From the NCBI GenBank assembly GCA_905221605.1, contig CAJNDS010002424.1, forward strand, positions 598,709 to 662,708: 64,000 bases of DNA, written 5' to 3'. Positions 62,261 to 64,000 of this stretch are shown here, piece after piece. How positions within the stretch are numbered: position 1 is the stretch's first letter; every line of letters begins with the position of its first letter. Made by a program: the position numbers and the translations under genes. This DNA is from Symbiodinium natans. Taxonomy: Eukaryota > Sar > Dinophyceae > Suessiales > Symbiodiniaceae. The notes under the pieces are model-generated. The model was given only the letters and a program-made list of their open reading frames with translations, did no database searches and was not told the DNA's origin.

Positions 62261-64000
62261 GCTTTGACCCGCACTTCCACCCAGTGCAGGTCAGAGATGT
62301 GTGAGGGCCTTGCGCTCGAGTGCTTGCTGGATCTCGGGTCGCCTTCGCGGTTGTACTTTTTGGGGTCATGGTGGTTCAACGTCTGAGCTGTCAAAGGCAC
62401 GAAACGTATCCCCTTTGCAGTGCAGGCCCCAGCTCGCGACTGTGCAGATGCCCTTGACACTGTCCGCGGATCTCAACGGGTGGTACTCGAGAAGGCCACT
62501 AGGTCGGTCACAATTGGTGGTGCTGAGCTGTCCTGGCACTGCCGTCAGTGCTTACCAAGATGCAACCTGTGTTCTTACATTCCAGTCAGAAACTTGCTTT
62601 TGAAGTTGAAAGTCGTTGTGCCACGCGAATTTGTCAGGACACTGCCTCGTTCCATCTACGTTCCAGCGCAGGTGCTGTGGCTGCTGAGACGACATGAACT
62701 CCTGGGTTGTTGTCTTTCGTCTTGGTAGGCATTTGCTCAGGACTGAAAGAGGATCGAGGCCAATCCACCTTACAGTGATCACCCAGCTTCCGTGCAACTC
62801 ACGGACTTTTGCTTGCCCAGAAATGGCTCGACAAGTGTGGTTGGGCTGCTCATGCTGGCGCCTCTCCGTCCCCACACACTTCTGCCACTTCCTTCTGGCC
62901 TGACAGTGCTCTTCACGACTTGTGTCAGGCCTTCGCAGTTGCTCAGTTGAAGTTCTCCGGGCCCGCGATGCGCATCGGCATGATGGTTTTGCCAAAAGCT
63001 GGCCCTTTCGCTGCCTTTTGCTGCGCCTCCTTGCTGGCTGAGTTATCCCTGACCTACTGGACAGCGAGATGTCGGCCTATCTCGCAGAGATGCTTCAGAA
63101 CTTGGGCAAAGTTTGCATTAAATACGAAAGTTGTCAAAGCACCTACCCGCCAACCCCCCCCAAACCAACAATGAAGGGGTGAGGGTTCAGGGTACTTTGG
63201 GTAGCACCCGTTCTTTAAACTGCATAGTGGGTCTAAGGGGTCCGTGCTGCTTGCATCAAAGCAAGCGCAGCATACCGCAGCTCTTTGCCGGGCCGTTGGG
63301 ACGCTTGCAAAGCTTGTAGTCGTGCCGACAGCAGTTCGAGTTCGAATCTGATCGCTCTACGCCAGGATGTTCTCTTCACAGTGTTTTCACTGGCCTTCGC
63401 GCACCTTCGCACAACCAAGCGCTCTAGAGATGGTGTGAAGGCTGTTACATGAGTTCCACGGCGAGCAGGATTTTCCCCCACACGTGAGTGTCCCTGTGCC
63501 AGGCTCACCACTTGCCTCTTCAGACTTGCAAGTTGTTTTGATCGTTTGCCTTCAGCATACATGATGCATGGACTGAGTAGTTTGCATGCTTTTGGGGGTC
63601 GGATCTCATAGGGTGCCAGTATGTTGCTGCAGGTCTGTACAGAATCTTATGCTCGCAGACACAGGCAACGGAAGCTTGAGACTCTACTTCAGAAGCACCC
63701 AGCGTGGAGCGTGCAACGCGTACAATTTGTTAGACTGCTGCAATGACTAGATGGCTTGTGGTTTTTGCACTTCAGCCCTTGCTCAGGAAATCTGCAAACG
63801 AACGATGACGAGTGCTTGATGCCTTGATGCGGGGATTTCAGCTCTAAATTGTTGCTTAGCTTACGCACCAGGCAAGTGTGCAGGTGCAACGTTGCCGAAC
63901 CTTGAGCTTGCTGCGTAGTCACTTAGTCGGTGCAGCTCGCACAACACACGGAATCTTGACACAGTCGACCCTGTCGGCTCGCAAAACAATTTGAAATGGA
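62261..64000. other. No supported gene
   Basis: Overlapping frames on both strands; the most protein-like is 62420-62728 (+) (TRSVTIGGAELSWHCRQCLP). Nothing recognised, and no RNA gene or repeat identified. Confidence 0.35.

Noticed and set aside
1-64000. tRNA, rRNA or snRNA genes
   Set aside because: No cloverleaf with conserved box sequences, rRNA core sequence or SL RNA gene with donor site could be identified by eye. A covariance-model scan would be needed to exclude them.

Overview
The window reads as nuclear DNA of a dinoflagellate, probably a symbiodiniacean-like species. The strongest evidence is a complete dinoflagellate spliced-leader sequence (DinoSL, 22 nt) embedded at 46163-46184. 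Supporting signs are TTTAGGG-type telomeric repeats, a dinoflagellate-style Ty1/copia element, very long low-complexity stretches, and decayed multi-frame genes without bacterial operon structure or ribosome binding sites. Gene density is low and most of the 64 kb is repeat or mobile-element derived.

Layout. 1-2283: no supported gene. 2284-2980: interstitial telomere-like DNA (TTTAGGG, a long homogeneous TTTAGGC run, TTTCGGG), followed 140 bp later by CCCTAAA in the opposite orientation. 3641-4360 (-): a PARP catalytic domain with an intact H-Y-E triad. 4727-4951 (+): a RanBP2-type zinc finger exon. 5108-5455 (-): a coiled-coil relic with one in-frame stop. 5640-8010: tandem decayed paralogues of a gene whose best copy lies at 17902-18891. 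8074-17378 (-): a large decayed gene block. It encodes an unusual protein with a possible glycosyltransferase-like N-terminus, an alpha/beta-hydrolase-like domain and a UPF1-like SF1 helicase, followed by an unrecognised 900-residue protein. It is broken by one in-frame TAG and several frame changes. 19070-19567 (-): a small helical hypothetical protein.

21707-42819 is a 21 kb satellite: eleven complete monomers of about 1.75-2.04 kb plus one truncated monomer. Each has a G-rich sub-repeated half and GGCCCC/GGGGCC hairpins. The last two monomers carry the same 268-bp telomere-like insertion.

44960-56745 holds one Ty1/copia element that can be understood as a single element split by a 9.97-kb inversion (about 45854-55827). 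Integrase N-half and RT C-half/RNase H lie on +; integrase C-half and RT N-terminus lie on -. The fragments are complementary and do not overlap. Within the inverted segment, the RT is interrupted at AAGCTT by two tandem copies of another element (X1, 7.45 kb; X2, 0.98 kb), with AAGCTT at both ends and between the copies. X1 carries a zinc-finger plus kinase-like gene and has the DinoSL joined exactly where X2 retains an ordinary AG splice acceptor. At least part of X1 therefore passed through a trans-spliced mRNA.

56746-64000 is mostly unassigned, with a few short protein-like ORFs of low confidence. All identity, domain and rearrangement statements come from reading the sequence by eye; no alignment or database search was run.
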